Under the pieces are notes generated by a model. It was not told the origin of the DNA. It was given only the letters and a program-made list of their open reading frames with translations, and made no database searches. Position numbers and translations under genes: made by a program. Source: NORP240 sp038134485 (GTDB taxonomy: Bacteria > Pseudomonadota > Gammaproteobacteria > Pseudomonadales > Pseudohongiellaceae). Taken from it: DNA of 64,000 nucleotides. The DNA is taken from assembly GCA_038134485.1 (NCBI GenBank), contig JAYPVG010000019.1, positions 1 to 64,000 on the forward strand, read 5' to 3'. Position 1 is the first letter of the stretch. Each line of letters begins with the position of its first letter. Of this stretch, positions 35,926 through 45,077 are shown piece after piece.

Positions 35926-36561
35926 TCAACGCGTGCCAAAAACCACGATGGATTTGCCAGATACGCTGATCAGCTCCTGTTCTTCCAGCGTCTTTAAAAC
36001 ACGTCCCGCCATCTCCCTTGAACAGTTGACGATGCGCCCGATTTCCTGACGGGTTATTTTGATCTGCATACCATCAGGGTGGGTCATGGCATCGGGCTGC
36101 TTGCTCAGATCCATCAGGGTGCGTGCGATTCGGCCGGTAACATCGAAGAACGACAGGTCACCGACTTTTCGGGTCGTATTGCGTAACCGATCTGCCATCT
36201 GTTTGCCTATGGTGAACAGAATTTCAGGGTGTTGGCGATAGTAGGTGTTGAAATTGCCGTAGCCGATCTCGGCTATTTCGCAGGGGGTGCGGGCACGAAC
36301 CCAGGCGCTTCTTTCCCGGCTCTGCTCGAAAAGTCCCATTTCGCCGAAAAAGTCGCCAGCGTTGAGGTAGGCTATGACAACCTCCTTGCCATCGTCATCT
36401 TCCAGCACAATCGATACCGAGCCTTTGACGATATAGTACAGGGTGTCACTGCTGTCGCCTTCGTAAATTATGGTAGCCCGATTCGCATAGCTTTTGCGAT
36501 GGCAGTGTGAAAGGAAATTCTCCAGGTCCTTGATATGGGGTGTGATTGCCGCGAGTGCCAT
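35926..36561 (-). CDS. crp: cAMP receptor protein Crp/Vfr
   Basis: Global cAMP-dependent transcription factor, 211 aa. The cyclic-nucleotide pocket reads GDFFGEMGLFEQSRERSAWV, nearly identical to E. coli CRP. The segment DVTGRIARTLMDLSKQPDAM and the recognition helix TRQEIGRIVNCSREMAGRV are also conserved. The position beside trpC is that of vfr in pseudomonads. It is transcribed from a promoter region with a GC palindrome. Confidence 0.96.
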   Translation of the reverse strand: MALAAITPHIKDLENFLSHCHRKSYANRATIIYEGDSSDTLYYIVKGSVSIVLEDDDGKEVVIAYLNAGDFFGEMGLFEQSRERSAWVRARTPCEIAEIGYGNFNTYYRQHPEILFTIGKQMADRLRNTTRKVGDLSFFDVTGRIARTLMDLSKQPDAMTHPDGMQIKITRQEIGRIVNCSREMAGRVLKTLEEQELISVSGKSIVVFGTR

Positions 36562-36586
36562 GGACAGATCTCCGAATAATTCTATA

Positions 36587-36609
36587 AGTATAACTGGCGC
36601 GAGCGCGCC
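36587..36609 (-). promoter_or_regulatory. Candidate crp promoter with GC-rich palindrome
   Basis: On the minus strand a -10-like TATACT (36587-36592) lies 4 bp downstream of a perfect palindrome, GGCGCG-N2-CGCGCC (36596-36609). The palindrome falls in the -10/-35 spacer, a place where a bound protein would block or shape transcription. No good -35 is present, which fits an activator-dependent or repressed promoter. This is a visual call only. Confidence 0.35.
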
Positions 36610-36768
36610 GAAACTTCTCGAGTCCCCGATGCCTTATTAATCGACCGAAAACTGGAAAACTTGTAAGGGAGTTGCCAAGATTAATTGGTCCAGATCTGAA
36701 AGGTCAGAGGGAAAGTACCCCCGGGGAAGAAGCCGTCGAGAATTGTGCTTTCGCGGCGCCGAATACTG

Positions 36769-37401
36769 TCACTGGCAGATTCGGAATAGCAATAAGAAAG
36801 GTGTTTGCTCCATGCATTCTTTGCGCTTTCGCTCGTAGGCTGCCTCCAGTACGCCCAGTTCCATTAATGCTTCTTCTACCTCTGGATTTTCCCTCGCAAC
36901 CTTCATGATGTTCGTGCGCAGCTCATCGAATCTGTCCTGATGTTGAGCTTGCAATTGTGCTACCGGTTCGAGCACAGCGTTGCCTCTCATGAAATCTTGA
37001 GAATTTTGCGCTACTGCGGATTCGAAAAATACCGGCCAGCAGACCTGTTCCTTGATATGGGTACCAGTCCAGTCGGAAGGTCGACAGTTAACGTCCAGTT
37101 CATCATCGATATTCAGATCGTTGTACGAGGAATACAGTGCCTCTTTGGCATCCTCGATCTGGTTGCGCAACGAAAAGAACGTCCGCTGTCCAATCACTGT
37201 GATCTGTTCCAGGCTCACTGACGCTTCGCTGACCTGTTCCGTTGCAGCCGATTGACCATCCGGCGGAGCCAGCTGATTGACCCGCACCGGTTCATCAGCA
37301 TTGCTATCCTGTCGATCAAACGCCGACGCGCTGGCAGCCGACAATGCTGCAATCAACAGCAGCACGGGGATAATTTTCGGATGTCGCGCGAAGTTAGCCA
37401 T
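36769..37401 (-). CDS. Secreted protein of unknown function
   Basis: 210-aa protein with a clear signal peptide (IIPVLLLIAALSAASASAFD). A low-complexity acidic/Ser stretch follows, then a conserved-looking core from LEQITVIGQRTFFSLRNQIE. That core contains ALYSSYNDLNIDDELDVNCR, a WTGTHIKEQVCWP segment with cysteines that may form a disulfide, and a helical C terminus (ELRTNIMKVARENPEVEEALMELGVLEAAYERKR). I do not recognise a named family. It is isolated between crp and osmC, where pseudomonads carry speD. Confidence 0.7.
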   Translation of the reverse strand: MANFARHPKIIPVLLLIAALSAASASAFDRQDSNADEPVRVNQLAPPDGQSAATEQVSEASVSLEQITVIGQRTFFSLRNQIEDAKEALYSSYNDLNIDDELDVNCRPSDWTGTHIKEQVCWPVFFESAVAQNSQDFMRGNAVLEPVAQLQAQHQDRFDELRTNIMKVARENPEVEEALMELGVLEAAYERKRKECMEQTPFLLLFRICQ

Positions 37402-37752
37402 AATCAGTCTGCTCTCGCATTAGCAATGAATCAATGTCCCCGATATCGAGGCTTTATGCAAGCAGGAAGACATAGGGACCGTTCCCTTATGTGATTGGCA
37501 ATTACCTTAATTCGGACTACTTCAATTGGGAATTTATTTCGTGAGTAATTTAGCAGATTTCCCTCGCCGGACGTGACCGAAAAAATGGAAAGGGGAAAAC
37601 GGTTTTGATACAGGCAGCTGGAGTGACGTTGCGGCGGGTTACTGATAGCGTTGAGGCTATGGTAATCTTGCGCGCCGGTGTCATGGAATTTCATACCAGC
37701 CGCAGCTCATGAAACTGGTTATGTTTAAGGATCGTGGAAAGGAGAGGGGATT
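37402..37752. other. 351-bp intergenic region between divergent genes
   Basis: No gene was recognised. It contains one hairpin, ACATAGGGA (37470-37478) with TCCCTTATGT (37483-37492, one bulged T). The last 20 bp hold AAAGGAGAGG, a strong ribosome-binding site for osmC. It must hold promoters for both the secreted-protein gene and osmC, but none stands out. Confidence 0.5.
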
Positions 37753-38172
37753 ATGGAGGCAACCATTCGCTGGGTTCAGGACGTCATGTTTGTAGGCGAG
37801 ACCGGTAGCGGGCATGCGATCGTGCTGGACGGTGCGCCGGACAGCGGGGGCCGCAACATGGGTGCGCGGCCCATGGAAATGATGCTGGTCAGCGTCGGCA
37901 GTTGCAGTTCCTATGACGTAATCAGCATTTTGAAAAAAGCCCGACAACCGGTCAGTTCATGCGTTGCCGAGGTAACAGGAAAGCGGGTTGATTCAGTCCC
38001 GGCTGTGTTCGAATCGATCCATATCCACTTCAAGGTGACCGGCAAGGGGCTGAACGACAAGCAGGTTGAGCGGGCAATTGAATTGTCTGCGGACAAGTAT
38101 TGCTCCGCGAGTATCATGCTGAGGCAGGCGGGGGTGGCTATCAGCCACGATTACGAACTTCTTGAGGAATGA
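37753..38172 (+). CDS. OsmC/YhfA-family protein
   Basis: 139-aa OsmC-like protein, a family of thiol peroxidases acting on organic hydroperoxides. The two cysteines expected for activity lie in VSVGSCSSYDVISILKKA and KYCSASIMLRQAG. The remainder (GRNMGARPMEMMLVSVGSC) resembles the YhfA branch found next to crp in many gammaproteobacteria. It has a strong AAAGGAGAGG upstream and ends 8 bp from the convergent coq7. Confidence 0.88.
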   Translation: MEATIRWVQDVMFVGETGSGHAIVLDGAPDSGGRNMGARPMEMMLVSVGSCSSYDVISILKKARQPVSSCVAEVTGKRVDSVPAVFESIHIHFKVTGKGLNDKQVERAIELSADKYCSASIMLRQAGVAISHDYELLEE

Positions 38173-38180
38173 GACCGGCT

Positions 38181-38828
38181 TTAAATCCGATAAACGGTTT
38201 TTTTCATAACTTCGGATAGCCCGGCCATCAGCTGCTTGACGGGTTGCGGCAAATCAGCGCCGCCGGCATCGCTGGCAGATTCTCCATGCTTTCGCTCGTC
38301 GACAATCATTTGTTCCAGAATTGCCCTGCTTTTTTGGTCAGATTCCGGTAGCTTCTGCAGATGGTCTTCCAGGTGTTGGCACACCTGGTTCTCTGTTTCG
38401 GCAACGAAACCAAGGCTCCAGCGATCGCCCACCAGGCCTGCCGTTGCGCCCATGGCGAATGACATCGTGTACCACAACGGGTTAAGTATGCTGGTGTGAC
38501 TGCCCAGTTCTTTGAGCCGTTGTTCACACCAGGCCAGGTGGTCTGCTTCTTCACCCGCAGCGTGTTCCATGGAAGCGCGCACATTCTCCAGTCTCGCGGT
38601 CAGTGCCTGACCCTGGTACAGCGCCTGGGCACACACTTCGCCGGTATGATTAATGCGCATCAAGGCGGCGGCATGTCGGCGTTGACTCTCTTCGAGTTCG
38701 GCCTCTGCCTGTCTGTTGGCAGGATTTTCACGCTCGGCCTGGCTGCTGCCTGGCACCAGCGTCCGTAACGCCTGGTCAAACTGTACCAGCAGGTTGTCAA
38801 TCGAGCTGAGATTTCGTGGTTTGTCCAT
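38181..38828 (-). CDS. coq7: 2-nonaprenyl-3-methyl-6-methoxy-1,4-benzoquinol hydroxylase Coq7
   Basis: Di-iron hydroxylase that adds the C6 hydroxyl in ubiquinone synthesis. The 215-aa four-helix protein shows ligand motifs LMRINHTGEVCAQALYQGQA, EEADHLAWCEQRLKELG and, later, IVDERKHGESASDAG. Coq7 is used by many Pseudomonas-like bacteria in place of the flavin enzyme UbiF. It is adjacent to osmC and 87 bp downstream of purD on the same strand. Confidence 0.95.
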   Translation of the reverse strand: MDKPRNLSSIDNLLVQFDQALRTLVPGSSQAERENPANRQAEAELEESQRRHAAALMRINHTGEVCAQALYQGQALTARLENVRASMEHAAGEEADHLAWCEQRLKELGSHTSILNPLWYTMSFAMGATAGLVGDRWSLGFVAETENQVCQHLEDHLQKLPESDQKSRAILEQMIVDERKHGESASDAGGADLPQPVKQLMAGLSEVMKKTVYRI

Positions 38829-38915
38829 AGGTGTTGAGTGATTTCGATTACCGTGGCGACGAGATTATGTCCGCACTAACTGATAGCGGGGGATAGGTTA
38901 CTCGGGTATGGAAAA

Positions 38916-40202
38916 TCACTGTTTCTCTCTCGCCACGGCTCGGTAACCTATATCTGTGCGGAAGTATACATTATCCCAGCTGATAGTGTGGACCAACTGG
39001 TAGGCTTGCTGCTGCGCTTCGGTGACGCTGTTTCCAAGGGCTGTGGCGCAGAGCACCCGGCCGCCGTTGGTGACCACCTCGTCATCCACAAGCTTGGTCC
39101 CGGCATGAAATACTTTCAGGTGAGCCCCGCCGGGCTGATCCAGGCCACTGATCGGATCTCCCTTCTTATACGAATCAGGATACCCTCCCGCGGCCAGCAC
39201 CACGCCAAGCGACGCGCGCGTGTCCCATTCAGCGGACACTGAATCAAGACCATGATCTATTGCAGCCAGACACAATTCCGCGAGGTCGGATTGCAGGCGA
39301 ATCATAACCGGCTGCGCTTCCGGATCACCGAAACGGCAGTTAAATTCCACCACATTCACTGCGCCGTCAGGTGAGATCATCAGGCCAGCGTAAAGAAAGC
39401 CGGTATAGGGATTGCCATCCGCCGCCATGCCTTTAACGGTGGGTTCGATGACCTGTTCCATGATGCGGGCGTAGATCTCGTCGGTTACGACGGGAGCCGG
39501 AGAGTAAGCGCCCATGCCACCGGTGTTGGGACCGAGATCGCCGTTGTCCCTCGCCTTGTGGTCCTGAGAGGTCGCCATGGGCAAAATATTCGCACCGTCC
39601 ACCATGGCGATGAAACTGGCTTCCTCGCCTGTCAGAAACTCTTCAATCACTACGCGATGTCCCGCCTCACCAAAGCGATTGCCTGACAACATGTCTTCGA
39701 TGGCGGTTATGGCCTCTGCTTCGGTACCGGCAATAATGACACCTTTCCCTGCCGCCAGCCCGTCCGCCTTTATTACGATAGGTGTACCCTGCGTCTTGAC
39801 GTATTCGATCGCGGCGCTCGAGTCCTCGAAGGTTTGATAGGCCGCAGTCGGAATCCCGTGGCGCTGCAAAAAATCCTTGCTGAATGCCTTGGATCCTTCG
39901 AGCTGAGCGGCCCTCGCCGAGGGACCAAAACAGGGCAGCTTGCGTTCCGAGAAATAATCCACGACGCCTGCCACCAGCGGTGCCTCGGGGCCGACGATGG
40001 TAAGCCCGACTCCTCGCTGTTGAGCGAATTCGGCCAGACCAGAGAAGTCCATGACGTCGAGGGCGACGTTTTCGATGCCCTCCTCAAGTGCGGTTCCGGC
40101 ATTTCCGGGTGCCACAAAGACTTTTTCCACCTGCTGCGACTGGGCGATTTTCCAGGCCAGGGCGTGTTCCCTGCCACCATTGCCTAGTACCAGAACATTC
40201 AC
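38916..40202 (-). CDS. purD: Phosphoribosylamine-glycine ligase PurD
   Basis: Second step of de novo purine synthesis. The 428-aa ATP-grasp protein begins with a GTG (40202) as NVLVLGNGGREHALAWK. It shows GPEAPLVAGVVDYF, IVIKADGLAAGKGV, SQDHKARDNGDLGPNTGGMG and VVEFNCRFGDPEAQPVMIRL. It lies 30 bp after purH and is cotranscribed with it. Confidence 0.97.
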   Translation of the reverse strand: MNVLVLGNGGREHALAWKIAQSQQVEKVFVAPGNAGTALEEGIENVALDVMDFSGLAEFAQQRGVGLTIVGPEAPLVAGVVDYFSERKLPCFGPSARAAQLEGSKAFSKDFLQRHGIPTAAYQTFEDSSAAIEYVKTQGTPIVIKADGLAAGKGVIIAGTEAEAITAIEDMLSGNRFGEAGHRVVIEEFLTGEEASFIAMVDGANILPMATSQDHKARDNGDLGPNTGGMGAYSPAPVVTDEIYARIMEQVIEPTVKGMAADGNPYTGFLYAGLMISPDGAVNVVEFNCRFGDPEAQPVMIRLQSDLAELCLAAIDHGLDSVSAEWDTRASLGVVLAAGGYPDSYKKGDPISGLDQPGGAHLKVFHAGTKLVDDEVVTNGGRVLCATALGNSVTEAQQQAYQLVHTISWDNVYFRTDIGYRAVAREKQ

Positions 40203-40232
40203 TTGCTGCTCTCCTGAATTGGCGACACGGGT

Positions 40233-41822
40233 TTAATGGCGGAAATGACGCACGCCGGTAAATACCATGGCAATTCCGTGCTCATTGGCGGCGGCAATTA
40301 CTTCGTCGTCCCGCATTGAACCGCCGGGTTGTATTACCGCAGTTACGCCAGCCCTGGCGGCCGCGTCGATACCGTCACGGAACGGAAAGAAGGCATCCGA
40401 GGCCATGACTGACCCGCGAACTTCCAGGTTTTCGTCGGCGGCCTTTATACCCGCTATTTTAGCGCTATAGACCCGACTCATCTGGCCAGCTCCAACGCCA
40501 ATGGTCTGATTATTCTTGCCATAGACGATCGCATTTGACTTGACGAACTTGGCTACGATCCAACTGAACCTCAGATCGCGCAGCTCTTCTGCTGTTGGTG
40601 CCCTTTCAGTTACCACTTTCAACTCAGACTCGGCAACCCGTCGGATGTCTCGGTCTTGCACCAGCAGACCTCCTGTTACGCGTTTGAAATCCCAGCCCGG
40701 CAGGGCGGCTCCCGGTAGTTCGCCGCAGGATAAGACCCGAACATTTTTCTTGTCTGCCGTAATCTGTAACGCCTGTTCAGAAATCGAAGGGGCAATAATG
40801 ACTTCGGAAAATTGTTGAGAAACAATTTTCTGTGCCGTTTCCGCATCGAGCTCCCGGTTGAAGGCAATGATGCCGCCAAAAGCCGACGTGGGATCAGTCT
40901 GGAAAGCCGATTCATAGGCGGTCTGGATCGAATCTGCTACCGCGACACCGCAGGGATTCGCGTGCTTTACAATTACACAGGCGGGCTCACTGAATGATTT
41001 GACACACTCCAGCGCCGCATCGGTATCCGCAATATTATTGTAGGAAAGCTCTTTACCCTGGTGTTGCACTGCTGTGCTTATGCTGGCTTCCGCCTGGTTT
41101 TTCTCCACATAAAATGCCGCTTGTTGGTGGGGGTTTTCTCCGTAGCGCATGGCCTGTTTCTTAATAAACTGACTGTTGAATGTGCGCGGAAACTGCTGTG
41201 CAGCCTCGTCTCCCGAGTCAGACACGCACTTGCCCAGGTAATTGGCAATAGCACCGTCGTACGCGGCAGTATGTTCGAAGGCTTTAATTGCCAGGTCGAA
41301 ACGAAATCGGTGCTCTAGGGTGCAATCATTATTCTGCAGTTTTTGTAGCAGCGACGCGTAATCAGCAGGATTTACAACGACAGCTACGTGGGCATGATTC
41401 TTGGCGGCTGCCCGGACCATAGTTGGCCCGCCGATATCTATATTTTCTATGGCGGTCGGCAGATCACAATCGGGTCGCGCGACGGTGGCTTCAAAGGGGT
41501 AGAGATTGACTATAACCAGATCGATGGGCGGTATATTGTGCTGTTCCATGACCGCCTGGTCGATATCCCTGCGTGCGAGGATGCCTCCGTGCACTTTGGG
41601 GTGCAGGGTTTTGACTCTGCCGTCCATCATTTCCGGAAAGCCGGTGTATTCTGATATCTCAATCGCCGGCACGTCTGATTCTCTGAGCAGCCGATAAGTT
41701 CCACCGGTCGAGAGAAGTTCAATGTTAAGTTCAGTGAGAGATTTTGCCAGATCGACGATGCCGGTTTTGTCGGACACACTAATAAGGGCCCGACGAACGG
41801 CAGCAGGTTTAGCTGAGTTCAT
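40233..41822 (-). CDS. purH: Bifunctional AICAR transformylase / IMP cyclohydrolase PurH
   Basis: Last two steps to IMP. The 529-aa protein has the cyclohydrolase domain first (RRALISVSDKTGIVDLAKSL, GGTYRLLRESDV, GRVKTLHPKVHGGILARRD). The transformylase domain follows (RYGENPHQQAAFYVE, KHANPCGVAVAD, ASDAFFPFRDGIDAAARAG). The ATG at 41822 is preceded by a seven-T run rather than a clear Shine-Dalgarno. It lies 73 bp after fis. Confidence 0.97.
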   Translation of the reverse strand: MNSAKPAAVRRALISVSDKTGIVDLAKSLTELNIELLSTGGTYRLLRESDVPAIEISEYTGFPEMMDGRVKTLHPKVHGGILARRDIDQAVMEQHNIPPIDLVIVNLYPFEATVARPDCDLPTAIENIDIGGPTMVRAAAKNHAHVAVVVNPADYASLLQKLQNNDCTLEHRFRFDLAIKAFEHTAAYDGAIANYLGKCVSDSGDEAAQQFPRTFNSQFIKKQAMRYGENPHQQAAFYVEKNQAEASISTAVQHQGKELSYNNIADTDAALECVKSFSEPACVIVKHANPCGVAVADSIQTAYESAFQTDPTSAFGGIIAFNRELDAETAQKIVSQQFSEVIIAPSISEQALQITADKKNVRVLSCGELPGAALPGWDFKRVTGGLLVQDRDIRRVAESELKVVTERAPTAEELRDLRFSWIVAKFVKSNAIVYGKNNQTIGVGAGQMSRVYSAKIAGIKAADENLEVRGSVMASDAFFPFRDGIDAAARAGVTAVIQPGGSMRDDEVIAAANEHGIAMVFTGVRHFRH

Positions 41823-41895
41823 AGAAAAAAAGGGTCTTGGTTGCTGATCGGGAAGGTCCGTGTCCTTTGTGCGGAATCCCGTTGGTCGCTGGAAA

Positions 41896-42201
41896 TTACA
41901 ACATTCCGTATTGCTTCAGTTTCGAACGAAGCGTACCACGGTTTATTCCCAGCATGGTAGCGGCCTTGCTCTGGTTGTTGTCTACTTGCTGCATGACGAC
42001 TTCGAGCAGTGGTGCTTCTATTTCATTAATAACTAGTTGATAGAGATTGTCGGGTGCCTGACCGTCGAGGTGCAGGAAATAGCGACCTACCGCCCGCTTC
42101 ACCTCCTGCCTCAGGGTAAGCTGGTCAGTACCCTCGGCTAATTCTTTCAAGCTCTCAACCGGCGTGGCGCGAAACAACAATCCATCGTGTCGGTTAGTCA
42201 T
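41896..42201 (-). CDS. fis: DNA-binding protein Fis
   Basis: Nucleoid protein that bends DNA and activates stable-RNA promoters. The 101-aa protein has the Fis core (LYQLVINEIEAPLLEVVMQQ) and the C-terminal helix-turn-helix QSKAATMLGINRGTLRSKLK. The start overlaps the dusB stop (ATGA), the classic dusB-fis operon. The N terminus is less conserved, as usual for the family. Confidence 0.96.
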   Translation of the reverse strand: MTNRHDGLLFRATPVESLKELAEGTDQLTLRQEVKRAVGRYFLHLDGQAPDNLYQLVINEIEAPLLEVVMQQVDNNQSKAATMLGINRGTLRSKLKQYGML

Positions 42202-43244
42202 GCCGCTATCCCCTTCTTGTTATTGTACGTTTCCTGGTACTCGCTCAGGACACCGAAGTATTCTTTCAGAGCTGCCAACTGAGACATCGTCGTTGTTGCT
42301 TGGCTGAAGGTAAGCCAGAACTGACGAGCGCAAGGAGCATCTTCGGCCAGATGCGCCTCCAGCCTGTCGACATACCATCGGACATGCTTGCGAGCGAATA
42401 AAACACCTCTAACTTCTCCGTAGAGAGCGTAAATTTTCGCGACGTGAGATTCAATGGTTTTACCAATAAATTCTGTATCCGGGGTTGCCAATTGTCGATC
42501 GTATGCAAGGTAATGATGGATTGCGTTGAAGATCCAGGGTTGGCCCTGGGCGCCCCGGCCTATCATCAGTCCGTCTGCCCCAGTTTGCTGTAATACATTT
42601 GCCGCCTGTTGCGGGGTGGTGATATCTCCGTTAGCGATGACCGGTATGGACACAGCCTGCTTGATGCTGGCGATGGTGTCATATTCAGCATTGCCCTTGA
42701 ACCGGCACGCCCGGGTGCGGCCGTGCACCGTCAGCATCCCGATACCCGCCTGTTCTGCCAGCCTGGCTATCGCCACTCCGTTGCGGGATGCTGGGCACCA
42801 ACCGGTCCGCATCTTCAGCGTAACCGGTACATCCACTGCCGCTACCACTGCCCGCAGGATGCGATCGACCAGGGCAGGATCCTTCAACAGAGCTGATCCT
42901 GCCGCCTTGCGTAATACCTTTTTGGCTGGGCAACCCATGTTGATATCAATGACGTCGGCACCCATGGCGACATTGAGAATGGCCGCTTCTGACATCAGTC
43001 CCGGGTCTGATCCGGCAATCTGGACTATCTGGGGTCCCCGCGTGCAGGGTTTCACCTGACGCACTCGGTTTTTGTCACTGGACCAGCGCTCGGTATTGCA
43101 GGTCAGCATTTCGGCTACCGTCAGGCCAGCTCCATTGGCCGCGCAGATCTCCCGGTAAGCGCTGTCGCTGACCCCTACCATGGGAGCCAGTAACAGGGGT
43201 CTGGCAACGACAAAGTCACCAAGTTGAAAGGCTTGCAGTTTCAT
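42198..43244 (-). CDS. dusB: tRNA-dihydrouridine synthase DusB
   Basis: FMN-dependent reduction of uridine in the tRNA D loop. The 348-aa barrel starts QLGDFVVARPLLLAPMVGVS. It shows DINMGCPAKKVLRKAAGSAL with the catalytic cysteine, VTLKMRTGWCP, TVHGRTRACRFKG and MIGRGAQGQPWIF. It is translationally coupled to fis. Confidence 0.96.
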   Translation of the reverse strand: MKLQAFQLGDFVVARPLLLAPMVGVSDSAYREICAANGAGLTVAEMLTCNTERWSSDKNRVRQVKPCTRGPQIVQIAGSDPGLMSEAAILNVAMGADVIDINMGCPAKKVLRKAAGSALLKDPALVDRILRAVVAAVDVPVTLKMRTGWCPASRNGVAIARLAEQAGIGMLTVHGRTRACRFKGNAEYDTIASIKQAVSIPVIANGDITTPQQAANVLQQTGADGLMIGRGAQGQPWIFNAIHHYLAYDRQLATPDTEFIGKTIESHVAKIYALYGEVRGVLFARKHVRWYVDRLEAHLAEDAPCARQFWLTFSQATTTMSQLAALKEYFGVLSEYQETYNNKKGIAA

Positions 43245-43344
43245 TGGTTAAGGTAATTGAGTCGCTGTCCGATCTGGCGAAATATTGGGAATCCGCAATT
43301 CTACCTATCCGCGGACCCAGTTAAAATCCCCGCATCGACTTGGG

Positions 43345-44955
43345 CTATCGAGGTCTGGGGGGTGCGGCCTTGAATGTCATCTGATAATTGACCGCATTGG
43401 ATCCGGGGTCGGCAAGGTCCAGGGTGATCTGTACCGGCGCGTCCACCGGCATAAGTTGCATGCCACGCAGCGCCTGGGGCAGATATTCATCAGGCAGGAA
43501 CTCAAAAATCATCAATGACCTGTTGGAGAGATCGGAGAAGGTAAGTTCGATAGTCGGGAATGGTTGCGGAAACTGTGCTGCATTGCGGAAAACCGCCGTC
43601 AATTCGAGAGAATTTTCCAGTTGGGGATGACTGCGTACCACCAGATTGCTGATTTCAACCCGAGCAGGATTAAGATAGTCCGGTAGCCGGCAGCCGAGCA
43701 GGTTACAAACCATCTCATAGTGGTTACGAAAGCGGGGGTCCTGACTCAGCTGCGGCATCCTGATCCAGAAAAATACTCCGGACGCGATGAGGGTCAGCAA
43801 CAGGGCAATAACAGCCAATGTAGCGGCGCGCGATGAATCGGTCGGATCTTTCTGCTCCAATTCAAGCACTGTGTCCACATCTCTCACGGCTCGCAGATTT
43901 TCTTCGCTGAGCTGCTCGGGGAGATTTTCCTGTTCTTCAAATTGGGCAGCCATAACCTGAGTACGTATGGCGTTTTTTTCGCCTGCTTCCGTTTCGTTGG
44001 TGGTGGAATCCGGTCTGACCGTGGCAATCTCATCGGCGGCGGGGGTGGACAGAGCGGGAATGTCCGCTGCAGGGTCTGAAGCCAGATTGGCGGCAGCGGT
44101 CGATGACAGGATGTCCCCAGAAGCTGCGTACGGTCCGCCTGATTGCTCCCCGGCTGCATCTCGGAATGCAGAGGGCTGATAGGGATCAGGAGGCAGAATG
44201 ACGAATGAGCTCTCGTCGACTTCCATGGTGACTCCGTCCCATCCTGACACGTCGTCGAGTGCAGCGGAGAATTCAGAGACCCTATCCTCGAATTCTGCAC
44301 TCTCGCCAATTCCGGGAGCATCCGCAACAGACCAATGCGCCTCAGGAAGATAAGACAGTTCGTCGGTGTCTATGTCGAGATCAATTGATTCAGGTTCCTG
44401 TTGCGACTGCTCGTCTTCCTGCTGATCATTTAACGCCATGAGTTCGTCGAGTTGTGCCGCAGTATCGGGGTCGGGGGGCAGAATCAGGTCGGAGTCGTTG
44501 TTGTGTCGCAGCTCTTCCAGCAGCGCTGCTGCGTCTGGCCCTTCGGGCAGAATGACCACCGCGTCGTCCTCCTCATCGCGGTAGGAGCTGATTGCGCCGC
44601 CCCCGGGATGTGAGTCGAAGTCGCGGTCTTCCTTATCGATGCTTATCTCTTGCGTTACGTCCTCGCCTTCGTCTTCGTCTTCGTCGTTCCCCACCTCGTC
44701 GTCCTGCACTCCGTGGTAGAGAAACTGCGCTGGATTGAAATACTCCTGGGGCGCGCTGATGAATACCGATTCCGTCGCTGAAACGCCGTCCTCGTCACTG
44801 GACCCGTCCGGGAGGGGGTCAATGAGGTGTTGATCGGCTTCAAAAACCGACAGGCACGCGCCGCAACGCACCAGTCCGTGGGCGATATCCAGAACTCTGG
44901 CACTGGTATTAAACGTTGATTCACAACGTGGGCACTGGGTTACGAGTAGGGCCAT
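43345..44955 (-). CDS. Zinc-ribbon / DUF3426 single-pass membrane protein with acidic repeat linker
   Basis: 536-aa protein. An MJ0042-type zinc ribbon is at the N terminus (C8, C11, C31, C34: QCPRCESTF and VRCGACLSVF). A long acidic, Asp/Glu-rich linker (about 45-380), one transmembrane helix (TLAVIALLLTLIASGVFFWI) and a C-terminal DUF3426 domain (IEISNL-type: ARVEISNLVVRSHPQLENSL) follow. The linker holds repeats VVILPEGPDAAALLEEL (133-149), LILPPDPDTAAQLDEL (157-172) and VILPPDPY (252-259). The family commonly lies between prmA and dusB, as here; its function is unknown. Confidence 0.88.
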   Translation of the reverse strand: MALLVTQCPRCESTFNTSARVLDIAHGLVRCGACLSVFEADQHLIDPLPDGSSDEDGVSATESVFISAPQEYFNPAQFLYHGVQDDEVGNDEDEDEGEDVTQEISIDKEDRDFDSHPGGGAISSYRDEEDDAVVILPEGPDAAALLEELRHNNDSDLILPPDPDTAAQLDELMALNDQQEDEQSQQEPESIDLDIDTDELSYLPEAHWSVADAPGIGESAEFEDRVSEFSAALDDVSGWDGVTMEVDESSFVILPPDPYQPSAFRDAAGEQSGGPYAASGDILSSTAAANLASDPAADIPALSTPAADEIATVRPDSTTNETEAGEKNAIRTQVMAAQFEEQENLPEQLSEENLRAVRDVDTVLELEQKDPTDSSRAATLAVIALLLTLIASGVFFWIRMPQLSQDPRFRNHYEMVCNLLGCRLPDYLNPARVEISNLVVRSHPQLENSLELTAVFRNAAQFPQPFPTIELTFSDLSNRSLMIFEFLPDEYLPQALRGMQLMPVDAPVQITLDLADPGSNAVNYQMTFKAAPPRPR

Positions 44956-45077
44956 AGTTCACGTGTAGGCGCAGTAAGCTGGTGAAACTGGAATTTTCCT
45001 CTACCTGCAGGGAGGTATACCAGAGTTTTACCTTCGCGGACCATATCGCCCTGGCTGCGATCGTGATGAAGCGTCTG

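Noticed and set aside
41823..41895. Seven-T run before purH as a fis terminator
   Set aside because: No convincing stem precedes it in the 73-bp gap.
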